From: Capronia americana
Lineage: Eukaryota > Ascomycota > Eurotiomycetes > Chaetothyriales > Herpotrichiellaceae
Direction: 5' to 3'
Length of the DNA: 64,000 nucleotides
Assembly: GCA_016110215.1 (NCBI GenBank)
Contig: JADWQD010000013.1
Coordinates: 248,001 to 312,000, forward strand
The notes under the pieces were generated by a model. It saw only the letters and a program-made list of their open reading frames with translations, did not search any database and had not been told where the DNA came from. The translations under genes were made by a program, and so were the position numbers. Below are positions 44,115-54,818 of the stretch, piece after piece. Positions within the stretch are counted from its first letter, which is position 1. Each line of letters begins with the position of its first letter.

Positions 44115-46047
44115 ATGGCAGGACGAAAAGTCAACCCGTACAACTTCCTTGTTGTTCTGACAGTGGCCCTTGGCTCTTTCACGTATGGATTCACTGTGAA
44201 CGTCACGGGTCCCGTGCTGGGCATGCCTTCTTTCTATAATTACTTTAACCTCGACATTACATCCACTACCGGTGTTATCGGCGGTGAGTAGACTCGCTCC
44301 ATGACTGCCTGGGATTCTTCTGACAAGCTTGTTCTAGCGATTCCTGGCTGTTACTTTGGCGGAGGTATTGTGGGCGCAGTCCTCGGTGCGTGGGCTTGCG
44401 AGAGGTTCGGACGACGCCGTGCCTTGTTCGCGACAGCAGTCACTGGCGTCCTCGGCGGCGTTCTCTTGGGATCTGCCGTCCATGTCTCCATGATCCTCAT
44501 CGGCAGAGCACTGTCTGGAATTTGGTTCGTTCAACAACTACATCAGGTTATCTCGGACTGCGTGGTTGATGTGTATACAGTTCTGGCGGCTTCCAAACCA
44601 TTGTCCCGATTTACCAGAGCGAGATCAGCCCGGCCCACAGACGTGGTCACATGGTCGGACAACATGGATTCTTGCTTGTCGTTGGAGCGGTACGTATAGC
44701 ATTGCTCTACCACCGCTCAACTCCAGCTGACATGTCATTTTAGTCCGTCGCAACATGGGGAGGTCTGGGATGCTCTTTTGCCAGCAACCCCCAGGTCCAA
44801 TGGCGTCTTGCCCTCGCATTGAGCGGTAAGCAGCTCCCGCAACACCTCGACCTCCAGCAAACGCTAATCGGGATCGTAGGCCTCTCACCACTCATACTCG
44901 CCCCGGCCATCTTCTGGCTCCCGGAATCGCCACGTTGGCTGATTGCTCGAGAGCACTATGAGCAAGCCCTGCGAGTCTTGGAAAAATTCCACAAGGTGCC
45001 TGGGGACGAAACCAACACGCTCGCTCGTGAGGAATATCTTCAAATCCGCCAGCAGATTGAGCTCGAAGCCCGCAATCGGACCACCATTGTCGCCTCCATC
45101 CGCCAGCCTCCCATGCGAAAGCGCATGATCATTGGCTTCCTTACCCAGTGAGCAATGCCGTACTCGTCCTTTCGAAACCATGTTACTGACCAAATCGACA
45201 GATTCCTTCTTCAGTGCTCCGGTGTCCTTGTCACAGTCACTTACCAGGTTATCCTTTACAACAACCTTGGAATCACCGGATGGCTTGCGATCTGCCTCCT
45301 CGCTGTCTATAACACGTGGTCAGCTGTGGGCAACTTTACTAACGCCTTGATAATGGATCGCTTCGGCCGGAAGCGCCTGCTCCTCGTCGGCCTGGTGAGT
45401 TCAGCCCGTCGGTCCAAGCACTACTGCCGATGTACCTACTGACTGCTTTTCTGTTTAGACCGGCTCGGTCTTTTCTCTGACACTGTACACGATCATGGTC
45501 GCTCGGTACGCCGGCACCTCCAACCGGGTTGGGTGCGGCTTCGGCGTCTTCTTCGTCTACCTGTACACGACGTTCTATGGCTTCTGCTTGGACTCGACTA
45601 GCTATGTCTACTGTTCCGAGATCTTCCCGGCACACATGCGCACCACCGGGATGGCAGTGTCTATCATCGGTTACTTTGCTCCAGCCCTGCGTAAGTCTCA
45701 ATTTAATCCCCCGCCTCCCCATCCCGACCTCCCGCTAACAAGATGCCGTAGTCTTCGGCCAACTCGCACCAACTGCATTCGCCACCATCGGCTGGAAATA
45801 CTACCTCATCTTCATCCTCGTGCCCGCCTGCGGACTGCCGGTCATCTGGTTCTATTTCCCCGAGACCAAGCAGCTGTCTCTCGAGGAGATCGCGGCGCTG
45901 TTCGGGGAAGAGGTCGCCCTAGATATCACGCACATGTCCGAGGATCAGAAGCGCGACCTCGACGAACAAGTGACCAGGGTCGACACGAATACATTGGCAA
46001 TGGGAGGCGAGAAGGCATTGGTGACGGCCGTTGAGTCTGTACGCTGA
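44115..46047 (+). CDS. MFS sugar-porter-family transporter
   Basis: Eight exons (44115-44283, 44338-44524, 44581-44689, 44744-44825, 44880-45147, 45202-45394, 45459-45690, 45752-46047) give 511 residues. Signatures are YGFTVNVTGPVLG in segment 1, ERFGRRRALF, GRALSGICSGGFQTIVP, IYQSEISPAHRRG, LPESPRWLI, DRFGRKRLLLVG, EIFPAHMRTTG and FPETKQLSLEEI. It is related to but clearly distinct from the 35252 transporter. All eight exons join in frame with regular splice sites. It is a plasma-membrane importer of a sugar, polyol or related compound. Its place at the end of the core run, before transposon debris, makes it the last gene of the apparent cluster. Confidence 0.93.
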
Positions 46048-47324
46048 AGGGCAAGATTGCTTGCCTGGGTCGGTTGTTGTTGTGAGGAAAAAGAGAAGAT
46101 TGTCGAAAAAATGGTCCATCTAGTAGAGGTGGGCCAGTATCCTAGAGGTGAATTTGAAAGGTCGCGTTTGTTGGGTTGCAAAAATCAACGCTCGAAATAG
46201 CAATGGCGACGCCCAAGCTCTGATCAGATCATTCAACCGGCGCTCTCGGTCATTCGTTTCAATATCAGAGGCCATCGCTTTTCTCCTTTTCCTTCTCCTT
46301 CTCGTTCTTCGTCTGACTTCAAAGTGTGTCCCCGGTCACCATTTGCTCAGCCAATTGTCTCCGTGAATACATGAACAACTCCTCTCATACTTAGTACACT
46401 CTCAGGAATATATCGCGAGCGAGGGACGGTGTACTTATATCTAAGAGGACTAATGTAAGGCTAGCCTGCTATCGAGTGTTCGAACGAAATAGACGGCGAT
46501 TAGTGATCAGTTGCGCCGCATCGTTGACATGGACATCCTCCAGATGTCAGCCGAACACGTCGATCAGAGGTGACTTTGCAAAGGCAGAACAATATATTCG
46601 TAGCATCATTAACTAGCCTGCTTGGGAAGAGGTCCCTAGAATCTTCGTCAAAATCTCCCTCTCGAGGATTGTTGCGTAGAGTGGTGTCTCCCAAAATCAA
46701 TCATATTCAAGATGCTGTCATCAGCCACTTATCTACTGTTCTCGTGATCAAGTCTTTACACCCGTCGTTAGAACTGTTTCAGATAGACAACAGCTGTCTC
46801 CCGCCAGTCAGTCATTTCCGAACAATGCAGTTTCCATGTGAAGAGGGATATCCACGTCGAAAATATGTGCCATGTTAAAGTAGTGTGCATTACAGTCTAC
46901 ATTATCCTATCGGACAGGCGGAACCAGTTATCTTCTCACTGTTGAGTGATGCAACGGATGACTCCAACTTCCGTAGTATGGAGTGGGCGTTAGGTTCACT
47001 TAGATAGGACCAAGGCGACGATTGTCTTGATCGATGAATTGGCAATATTACTCGAAATGCTTGTCCTCGTATTATGTCGCCGCTGAGGGTCCGCACAACG
47101 TCACGTACCTCGAAATCTAGGATGTTTGGCCACCAACCTACCCGCCATCTCTCCCTTTCCTCCTCTACACATCGCCTCAGGCGGTGCGTGTCAGCTGGCG
47201 ACCCGTAGGATTTCACAAGCACCTACGGGGATGCCATCGCTATGACGAGGAAGCCGGCTTCATCGAACTCTTCGCCGTCTTTTTATTCCTTCCTGTTGAT
47301 AAACTCGACGCCACTTGCGGTTTC
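46048..47324. other. Intergenic, 1277 bp, no gene seen
   Basis: Only short, protein-unlike open frames are present on both strands. It separates the transporter from the decayed mobile element. No terminal inverted repeat or LTR was recognisable at its right edge. Confidence 0.45.
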
Positions 47325-47641
47325 AGGCTGCCGACAACTCGCTACCTCCGTCGATAACTATAGGACGAACACATACCCGCAGGACGAAGAGGCAGTCGCC
47401 GAGGCTCTACCAGAAGATACGAACGATTTCCTCTCGCCGAACACGAGACGGTACCTTCTAAGAGTCTTTGTCTCGTAGTTAAGAGTAACTTCCGTTTAAT
47501 AATATCGCTCCTTCCGCTCAACCCGCAGACCGAGATCACACCATCCGGCTCCTGCCTGGCCAGCTCACCCTCACCTCATTTTCACTCTCCTCTCAGTTTC
47601 AATCGCTTCAGGTATCGACGATGAGGTCGATGAAACTTGGT
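47325..47641 (+). repeat. Left-flank segment, repeated at 4351-4690
   Basis: It shares GACGAAGAGGCAGTCGCCGA, CATCCGGCTCCTGCCTGGCC and TCGCTTCAGGTATCGACGAT with the 4 kb copy, in the same orientation. Confidence 0.75.
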
Positions 47642-47905
47642 ATCTAGCACTCCTTGTGCCGGCTCTGCTCCATCTCTCTGGTGAGCCTTTTCACAAGCAC
47701 GGCCACGTCACATTATGGCGGCGCCCAAGAAACAGAAGACCTTGGACGAACACTCCTCATATTCCACTTACAGTGGCAAATATGTGGTGGTTATCAATGG
47801 CAATGCCGGCTCGTTCTTTCAAATCTTTCGGAACCGTCGGCACTGCCTCACGGGTTCATGAACCCTGCGGTTACGGGCATGCAAGGGCAACATGCTCACT
47901 CTTCT

Positions 47906-48089
47906 CCGGAACGTGGTAAGTATACAAGACAACACCAGTGACTTTGGGCTGACTGCGTGGTAGTTCACAAGTCCCCAGCCAACAGAACTGTGGCGATGCC
48001 AGAACGTAGTAGGTACACAAGACAACACACTAGTGAGTTTGAGCTGACTGCATGATATATCACAAGTCCCCAGCCAACAGAACTGTGGC
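47906..48089 (+). repeat. Tandem duplication, period about 93-95 bp
   Basis: Two adjacent units (47906-47994 and 47999-48089) share TCACAAGTCCCCAGCCAACA, ACTGTGGC and ACAAGACAACAC. They differ by scattered substitutions, many of them transitions, and a short indel. They lie just upstream of the peptidase gene. Confidence 0.85.
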
Positions 48090-48102
48090 CTTGAGTCACA
48101 CA

Positions 48103-49170
48103 ATGTCTGGAACGTCGACCACTGACCCGTCTCCTCGCCTCACCGCGCCCCCAAAGTCTGCGCAGGCACTAGCCGAGCTCAAGAGTCCAAAGCCAACGCT
48201 CACGTTGGAGAATTCCAAGACTTCACGGAAGGCAGCTGGAGTAGGGCGTTCTACGACTGTGGTGACAACCGAAGTAAACAACGATTCAGTGAACGTTCCA
48301 GAGTTCCAGGTTTGGTTTGCATTGGACCTGCCGCCAGACGACGTGACCAGATCATTGGAGATCAGATGCAACGAATTGTACGTTGCTTTGAAACAACACC
48401 GTGACTTCGTGGAGGATGGCATGATACAACTTTCTGCTTCTCTTTCGGTCACGCTGCGCTGTGAAGATGTCCTTAACTTCCCGGAACCCAAACGGTACAC
48501 CAACGGTAACCTGGCCATCTTGGAGCCAGCACTGCAGCTCCCAAAGGGTTCAATGTACGTCGTGGTAGGCTGTGATTTCTTCTAGGAGAAGATCTCCGAC
48601 TCTGTCCGACAAATCTTCCTGATCCAGAACCAGTCGAGTCACTGGTTCCTTGTTCATGTGCACATTTCGGGGGAGGGTAATAATGAGACTGTCCGCTTCG
48701 ACATCTACGATCCCTGTTTTCAACTGAACAACACGCAGCTCAAGCGAGTGGTGATTGATGCTCAAGTTCAGCTGCTCAAGTACGCCGGTGTGTTCGGGGC
48801 ACAATGCTGGGTCTCGCGGACAAGTCCCCCCGCCAGCGGGTGGGTGCGCCAGAGGGTAAGTTTTCTTCTATGTTCGGATTCGAACCCGAACTGATAACGC
48901 GCCCAGCCATGCTCGGTACCATGCTCGCAGCAGGTGGATGACGACAGCTGTGGTCCCACGGCCTTTGAACACGTTCAACAACTGATCACGAATGGCCGTG
49001 TTGACCACGCAAGGCAGCTGCAGTCGAGAGAGTTACGTGCCGAACAGTTTGGTATGCTGAGAGCACTGCTGAGCGAACTATGGGATCTACCACATAACAA
49101 ACCCCGCGAAAGTGTGGACGTTGCTGGGAAGAAGGGACCGAAAAAGAAGGTATCGACAGGCGGAAAATAA
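48103..49170 (+). pseudogene. Ulp1/C48-like cysteine peptidase of a mobile element, interrupted by a TAG
   Basis: The frame from ATG 48103 runs to TAG 48583-48585 and then continues in the same frame to 48855, an intron with GTAAGT donor (48856-48906), and 48907-49170, about 339 codons. The C-terminal half has the Ulp1 layout: SSHWFLVHVHI (His-Trp), FDIYDP (Asp), and SQQVDDDSCGPTAF, where Gln lies six residues before the nucleophile Cys exactly as in SUMO peptidases. The tail is lysine-rich (GKKGPKKK). The TAG precedes the whole catalytic domain. A 21-nt stretch ending in TTCTTCTAG before it is too short for an intron, so I call the gene broken. Readthrough or an unseen splice form is the alternative. 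Confidence 0.6.
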
Positions 49171-49194
49171 ATAGTCGTCGAAGAGCAAGTGCAG

Positions 49195-49412
49195 ATAATA
49201 GTGAATGAAGCTAGATACAGGTATGAGATTCCGGAACTACCAACGCTACCGTACACTTGCCCATCCGGTGTTCAGGTGGGATGGGTTGTTGGTCAGTTGT
49301 CGAGACCCTCGCTTCACTCCGCTTTGCTGCCCTTCTCAGCACATACGAGTCACTATATGTCAGGCACGTGGTGAAAGTACGGTCCTTTAGCATCCATCCT
49401 ACAGTATGTTAA
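49195..49412 (+). repeat. Right-flank segment, repeated at 4050-4255
   Basis: It aligns by eye to 4050-4255 with small indels, same orientation. It overlaps the 3' end of the minus-strand gene of the element. Confidence 0.75.
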
Positions 49413-50854
49413 GCTGTCTGAGACACTGCCACATGTGCCTTGCTTGATCATCTCGAAGTACTTGGTGTTGAGTTCGCAAAGCTGTTGTTCTGCCGCGTTC
49501 CACTCCTTGGTACCGGTCCAGTTTGTCTGTACCGGGTGGTCAAGCCACCATGCATTGCCTTCGATGTTGACCATCTCGATGATGTTTCGCTGCATGCACG
49601 TCGGCGAAGCGACTAGATCCGGATAGAATTTGCAGGCCGCAGCGATGTACGGATGCAGAGTGGCAATACCCTGTTGCATGAATCGTATGTTCGGCGAGCA
49701 CGACGCTGGCATAGGGGCCGAGGGCCCTCGTGACGGTTCTCAACGTTGACTCAATGATGGCCAGCCAGAACTGATGTAGGAATGGTTAGCGCTCAGTCCG
49801 TACACTGCTGCGGAAAGGAAGGTTGAATAACTATTCGTTGGAGGAGAATGGCCCTACCTTGTCCATACGAAAGCTCGCCGCTTAGGTAAACTGATATACA
49901 CGAAACGTCGCGCGCCTAAAGTTGAACTTGCACCAGCGGTTCGCCAGATCACGCCAGGCGGGATTAGCAAGGAGCGTGCGGTATCTTTCGGAGTTTGTGG
50001 GGGCTTGCGCGAGGTGCTCGGCGCAGAAGGATTGGAATCGTTCATCGATATTGGCGAGACTGTCTTTATTGGCACCCTCTTCCTCTTCTCTCTCCTATTG
50101 CTGGCGGAGATTGTAGAGGCGCAAATAGTAGTCTCCCTCAGAGTCGGCCCGCGCCACATCGCGCTTGTTGGCGTGGACCACGGTGTAGTACTCTGAGGGT
50201 ACCTTCTCACAGTCGACTAAGTCGACAACCCATGTCGCCGTCTGTCAAAAGTCAGTATGAACAATTGTTCATTGCCCAGGTGCGGCGCGCCACTTACCTT
50301 GAGTGTCTTCGGGGTCAGACTTGATTTCTCGCCCAACGCGCACATTTCTATGCGGGCCTGCCGTCGATGAGAACCGCGATCAAGCTGGGGTTTTCGTTTC
50401 AGAGTGGGGTTTCGAATTGGTGGTGGCCGTACGGCTGAGTAATATTCAATTCGACTCGAATACCACGTCGCTGGTGCATGTCATTGAAACGGTGAGCCTG
50501 GTCGGCCATATGTCCCGGTTTGAGCCTCATGCAGTCGATCGGACGGATTCGACGAAGGTTGCGGAAGGTCTGCTCGAGATTCAACTGGCGTAGCAGAGAT
50601 TCGTCAACGGCTACCGAACTGACAAACCCGAGCTGGCGAACAGCCGGTACTGTTAACAGTTCGCAGTAAACTTTCGCAATGGCGTCAACTGGGAAATTGT
50701 GGTATGTGTGTTCTTGTCTCCACTTGCCCTCTCTTCTGCCACCTATGACGACAATGATATCCGGTATGCGATCGTAAGGTTTCCACATCGTGCTCTCAGT
50801 GGCGTTGGTGTTGCGTTCGCGAGTCTCGCCGATTGGTACGATGGTTAAGAACAC
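49353..50854 (-). pseudogene. Unknown element-associated gene with multiple in-frame stops
   Basis: The minus strand from 50854 reads as protein (PDIIVVIGGRREGKW, VAVDESLLRQLNLEQTFRNL, MRLKPGHMADQAHRFNDM) to a TGA at about 50399. It reads on with further stops (after LIDGRPA), then beyond an intron-like GTAAGT...CAG reads TWVVDLVDCEKVPSEYYTVV and LYNLRQQ, stop, EREEEEGANKDS and NPAWRDLANRWCKF. A last block (49712-49353) has NIEGNAWWLDHPVQTNW and CELNTKYFEMIKQG. I recognise no domain. Convergence with the Ulp1-like gene and its overlap with a repeated flank tie it to the same element. Each stop could come from CAG, CAA or CGA by one C-to-T change. Confidence 0.5.
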
Positions 50855-51292
50855 TAAGTTCTGTTAGCGCGTACATGACTAGACAAGGAAGTATGCTCAC
50901 AGAACAATGTCGGCCAGGGCGTGGTCGAATAATATATATATTTATGTTTCTCTCTTCAGCTCCTCTTTCGTCTCTCCAGAACTTCAGGAAGCTCGCGGGT
51001 GCTTTGCGCTAAAGCGTTCGGAGACCGCGACAAGCCGTGGGAGCTTCGGGGCCGTAACTGGTTTGCGTCATAGCGCAATACAGAACCTGATTCGGCGAGA
51101 TTCATAGACACTTTGGTGGAGGAAGGCTCTCAGATCGGCCGTGGTTGACGAGGTCTGCGAAGGTCGATGCCAGGGGGGCAGCTGAATCGTCGTCTTGTTG
51201 AGCGCAGTCCGCGGTGACGGCGTGCCGTTGAAAGATGTACCAAAGGAATATGAACTCTCGCTGAAAATGCGAGGAGAGAGGCTGAGAGTCGT

Positions 51293-51377
51293 GAGAGAGA
51301 GAAAGGAGAGGGAGAGGGGAGAGGAGGAGAGGAGGGAAGGGGAGGGGGGAGAGGAGGGGAGGAGGAGAGGAGAGAGG
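51293..51377 (+). repeat. 85-nt uninterrupted polypurine tract
   Basis: Every base from 51293 to 51377 is A or G, mostly GAG and GGA words. The other strand is the matching polypyrimidine tract. Confidence 0.95.
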
Positions 51378-51499
51378 TGAGAAGGTGTTGAGATATCGAA
51401 ACGAGATGGAAAATGGAAGGGGGAATGAGCTCAAGATATAGAAAATTTCAGCAGCTCTCTTGACAACAGTGAATATAAAATTGCCTGAAATGACTCAAA

Positions 51500-51727
51500 G
51501 ATCAAACTGCCTGGTGGTGAATCCCCAATAGTGAATTCAAGATCAAACTGCCTGGTGGTGGATCCGTGCTCATACTGCCTGACGGTGAATCCTAGATCAA
51601 ACTTCCTGGTGGTGAATCCAGAATCAAGCTGCCTGGTGGTGAATCCGTGATCATACTGCCTAACGGTGAATCCTAGATCAAACTGCCTAGTGGCGCATTT
51701 GGGAACAAACTGGCTGGTGGTTAATAC
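51500..51727 (+). repeat. Minisatellite, about eight imperfect units of 25-29 bp
   Basis: Units follow GATCAAACTGCCTGGTGGTG plus AATCC and a few variable bases. Two unit types alternate (CTGCCTGGTGGTGAATCC and ATACTGCCTGACGGTGAATC), so there is a higher-order pattern. No open frame is kept across it. Confidence 0.92.
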
Positions 51728-52301
51728 GAATGGCTTCTACCCAGGCGAATGGGCAAAATCAGTCACTGATCCGCAGCCTGGAGACTCCACTTCGCTGGCA
51801 CCATGTGAGTACCTTCCCAGCTGTCACAGAGCACCTTCCCAGGCCCCTCTTTCTGCTGACGCATTCTGCCGCAACAGCACTGTCTTCACGACCAACCTGT
51901 GTCACTTCATTTGCTGACTCGAGACACGCCCGAGATTTCACTCATGGATGACTCGATTACCCGGCATGCTCTTGGTATGACTCTGCTGCCGCATGGTCAC
52001 ACCGAATATTCAATGGCGCTGGCGGTAGACGTGAACAGAATGGGTCTTGAACTTCAATTGAGGTCAATTGCAGTTTCGTCATTGTGACTGGGAAAGGAAA
52101 GTCTGACGGGATTGCGGGGATATGGTTTGGCCTAACACGTGACCGTGAATCTGCTTCCTAACTCTCTACATTTTCCAGGACAGCAGCACACCATCACCCC
52201 ATCGCACCGCTCGGCGACGTGCTTCGACGTTGCACCGACGTTCCCTCGCCCCAGATTTGGTCTCCTACCTGTGGAAGAGCCGCCCTGCCTGTCTCCGAGC
52301 C

Positions 52302-54104
52302 TCACGCCTTCACAATGTGGAATCCGCCGAAGTCTGGGAGGGCTTTTCGAATTTCCTGGCCATAATCATAGAGACCACCGGCGTAGTTCGTCTGCTCCAT
52401 GCGCTTCTTCGGATCTGAGCCACCCATGTAAGTGCTCTTTGTCGTTGGAAAGAGGGTTTTGTCGCTCAGTTCGTTGATTTTTCTTTTCCACTCTCGCCCA
52501 GCAGCGTCGGTGGGGTTGATGTATTTGATCCCCTGGCGTTCCATCTGCTTGATGGCGTCGGTGATCCATCTGCCCTGCACCTCGACGCTGGTCGGTCCAT
52601 TACTCAACAATGTCGGACCATGTGGGCCGTAAAGGTGGAACATGTTTGGGTACCCTGGTACTGTAGTTCCGAGGTAGGTCACCGCGCCATTCTTCTTCCA
52701 CTCTTCGTCAAGCGTCTCCCCGTTGATGTTCTGGAGGCCCATCGCAGTCATGCCGCCAGTAACGACGTCAAACCCGGTGGCGATGCAGATAATGTCGAAG
52801 TCATAATGTGTGCCGTCCTGGAGTTGAATGCCAGTTTCGTCGAAGCCGACAATGGGGTTGTTCTTGATATTGACGACGTCAACATTGTCGCGGTTGAACT
52901 GCTCGAGGTAGCGGTATTCAAGGCAGGGACGCTTCACTCCCCACGGGTGGGGGGGCTCGACCGGGGTGAGGATGTCGCGCTTGCGTTGGTCCTTCAATCT
53001 TGCGCTTTGGTGCTTCTGCCAGAAGTCGTACACAGCCCGGTTGGCCTTGGGATCGATGAGGTAGTCCTTGTAGTTCCCAAGCCAGTAACGGAAGCCTCCA
53101 TCGGTCCACAACTTCTCGAAGAACCTCTCGCGCTCTTCGGGCGTGTCTTCGAACGTATTTTTCTCCGAGAATGAGTACAAGAACCCGCCGAAGCAACGTT
53201 CCCGAAGATCAAACAGTTCTGGATACCACCTCTTGCCGGCCCATTGCTCTTCAGCTGTCAGGGCACGGAGGCGCATAGGCACCGTCAAGTTTGGAGTCCG
53301 TTGGAAAACCTTGAGCTCACCTGCCACGGGACCCCAGGCTTGAGTGACTTGAACGCCGGATGCTCCGGTACCAATGATAGCACACTTCTTGCCTTTGACG
53401 TCGATTTCCTCGTCAGGCCAGAAAGACGAGTGATGGATAATACCCTTGAATTTTTCAATCCCCGGCCAATCGGGCACATATCGCTTAGCAGCAAAGCCGG
53501 CGGCGATAACAAGGTACTTGGCCTTTGCAGTTCTGCCATCAGCCGTCTTGACGTACCAGCGTCCTTCATCTGTGTTGAACTGGGCTCCGGTAACCACGCT
53601 CTCAAAGGCAGTGTGGCTTTTGATGTCAAGGACTTTGTCGCAATGATCAAAGTAGTCACGGAGTTCTCTGTAAGTGGGGTAGTTGGATGGCCAGTTGTAC
53701 CTAGAGCAGGTCAGCGACAGACACAGACTTCTCGGGCATACAAAGTCACAGCGTACGTCTTCCATGTTTCTGGGATTGACAACTGGTACTCGGGAACTTC
53801 AGAGTCGACCATAGCTCCAGCTGTTCAAAAGTCAGACCGTGTCAACAAGTGATGGCAGCAAGCCCTTACGATAACAATTCCATCGCCAGGTGCCGCCGAG
53901 GTCAGTGCCAGCCTCGTAGATGACAGTCTTGAGGCCTGCCTTGCGAAGAGACCAGAAGCAGAACACGCCTCCGAAGCCGCCACCCACCACGAGGGCGTCG
54001 ACTTCCAGGTTGTCCGCATATGGCCCGTCGGTTCGTCTGCGTCGGCCATACTCCCAGAGCTTGGTCTTCAGCTTGGGGTTGGTCATTTCACCTGGGTCAC
54101 CCAT
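52302..54104 (-). CDS. Type I Baeyer-Villiger monooxygenase
   Basis: Three exons (54104-53870, 53820-53757, 53700-52302) give 565 residues. GGGFGG at 41-46 binds FAD, GTGASG binds NADPH, and the full type I fingerprint FxGxxxHxxxW is present as FKGIIHHSSFW (184-194), followed by the ATGFD motif. It resembles cyclohexanone- and cyclopentadecanone-type enzymes that turn ketones into esters or lactones using NADPH and oxygen. An in-frame ATG at 54197 could add 31 residues; 54104 fits the family start better. Unlike the two monooxygenases at 10 and 25 kb it has the canonical Trp. It is head-to-head with a beta-lactamase-like hydrolase, a natural ester-forming and ester-cleaving pair. Confidence 0.94.
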
Positions 54105-54818
54105 GGTCACGGTATTGTATGTCAACTTGCGGCGCTTTTGGTTTGGTCTTGACTCGGCAGAGATGATGATGGAGAGTGGTCGAGTTCGGAATGACATGTC
54201 GTCGTCTTGAGCCTCTCTAAATAGAAAAAGCGCCTTGTTATGGACGAGTCCTTGAATTGACCTTCCCTCGGTTCTGTTTGGTGCCCGCAAATAGACCCTG
54301 GTCAGATCCCTCTGCTCTGACAAGGCGCACCATTGCGGCTCCGCATGGTAACTACACCACGGCTGACCTCCAGGGACTCGGATCACGGCGAAAGTGATTC
54401 ACCTGGCACACGCGCTGTACTATTGTGCAATTGGATGGTGAAAGGAGCACAGGGAGGTTTAGCAATGCGGCAGAAGGGGTGTGTTGGCCAAAGAGGTCTC
54501 CGGAACTCATGACCTTCCTACATCCGCACCTGTGACATCCGCAGTCCCATGTTGCCGATACTTCAGCGTCAAGGTAAGGCCACACTCCGTCAAACACCAG
54601 CGGAACCGCATAGCCTCTAGCCGAGTTGCGCAGGAGGAGACGTCGGAGGAGAATGAAGATGAAGGAAAGAGGGGAGCGCGGCGACTCACTTCATATTCAC
54701 CCGGCATGCGCATGAGCCCTTGAAACACTCATTGCTCATCGAACTCATGACAGTGCCGTTCACTTGTCCATGAAGCTGAAGACCTGATACTTCCTTTGTC
54801 ACTTCCGCCATCATCAAA
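54105..54818. promoter_or_regulatory. Divergent promoter of the BVMO and beta-lactamase-like genes
   Basis: The 714 bp lie between the two starts. No exact TCGGCGCCGA was found, suggesting control separate from the core cluster. No other gene is seen. Confidence 0.5.

Larger units (their letters stand above)
47325..50854. mobile_element. Decayed mobile element with Ulp1-like peptidase gene
   Basis: A block of non-core sequence is bounded by two segments that recur as separate copies near 4 kb (47325-47641 and 49195-49412). It carries a + strand Ulp1/C48-like peptidase gene and, convergent to it, a minus-strand gene with several in-frame stops. Ulp1-type peptidases are carried by several eukaryotic DNA transposon groups, which favours a DNA transposon. 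I found no transposase catalytic core and no terminal repeats, so class and true ends are uncertain. The right limit given is the start of the minus-strand gene. Confidence 0.5.
50855..52301. other. Intergenic, 1447 bp, low-complexity and repeat-rich
   Basis: No gene is supported. It contains a pure purine tract (51293-51377) and a minisatellite (51500-51727), then ordinary sequence up to the 3' end of the monooxygenase gene. Confidence 0.6.

Noticed and set aside
48860..48900. A tRNA T-arm-like sequence (GGATTCGAACCC)
   Set aside because: It lies in the intron of the peptidase gene, and no acceptor stem, D arm or anticodon arm can be formed around it.
47325..50854. LTR retrotransposon or a named DNA transposon family
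   Set aside because: No LTRs, reverse transcriptase, integrase or recognisable transposase core was seen, so I left the element unclassified.
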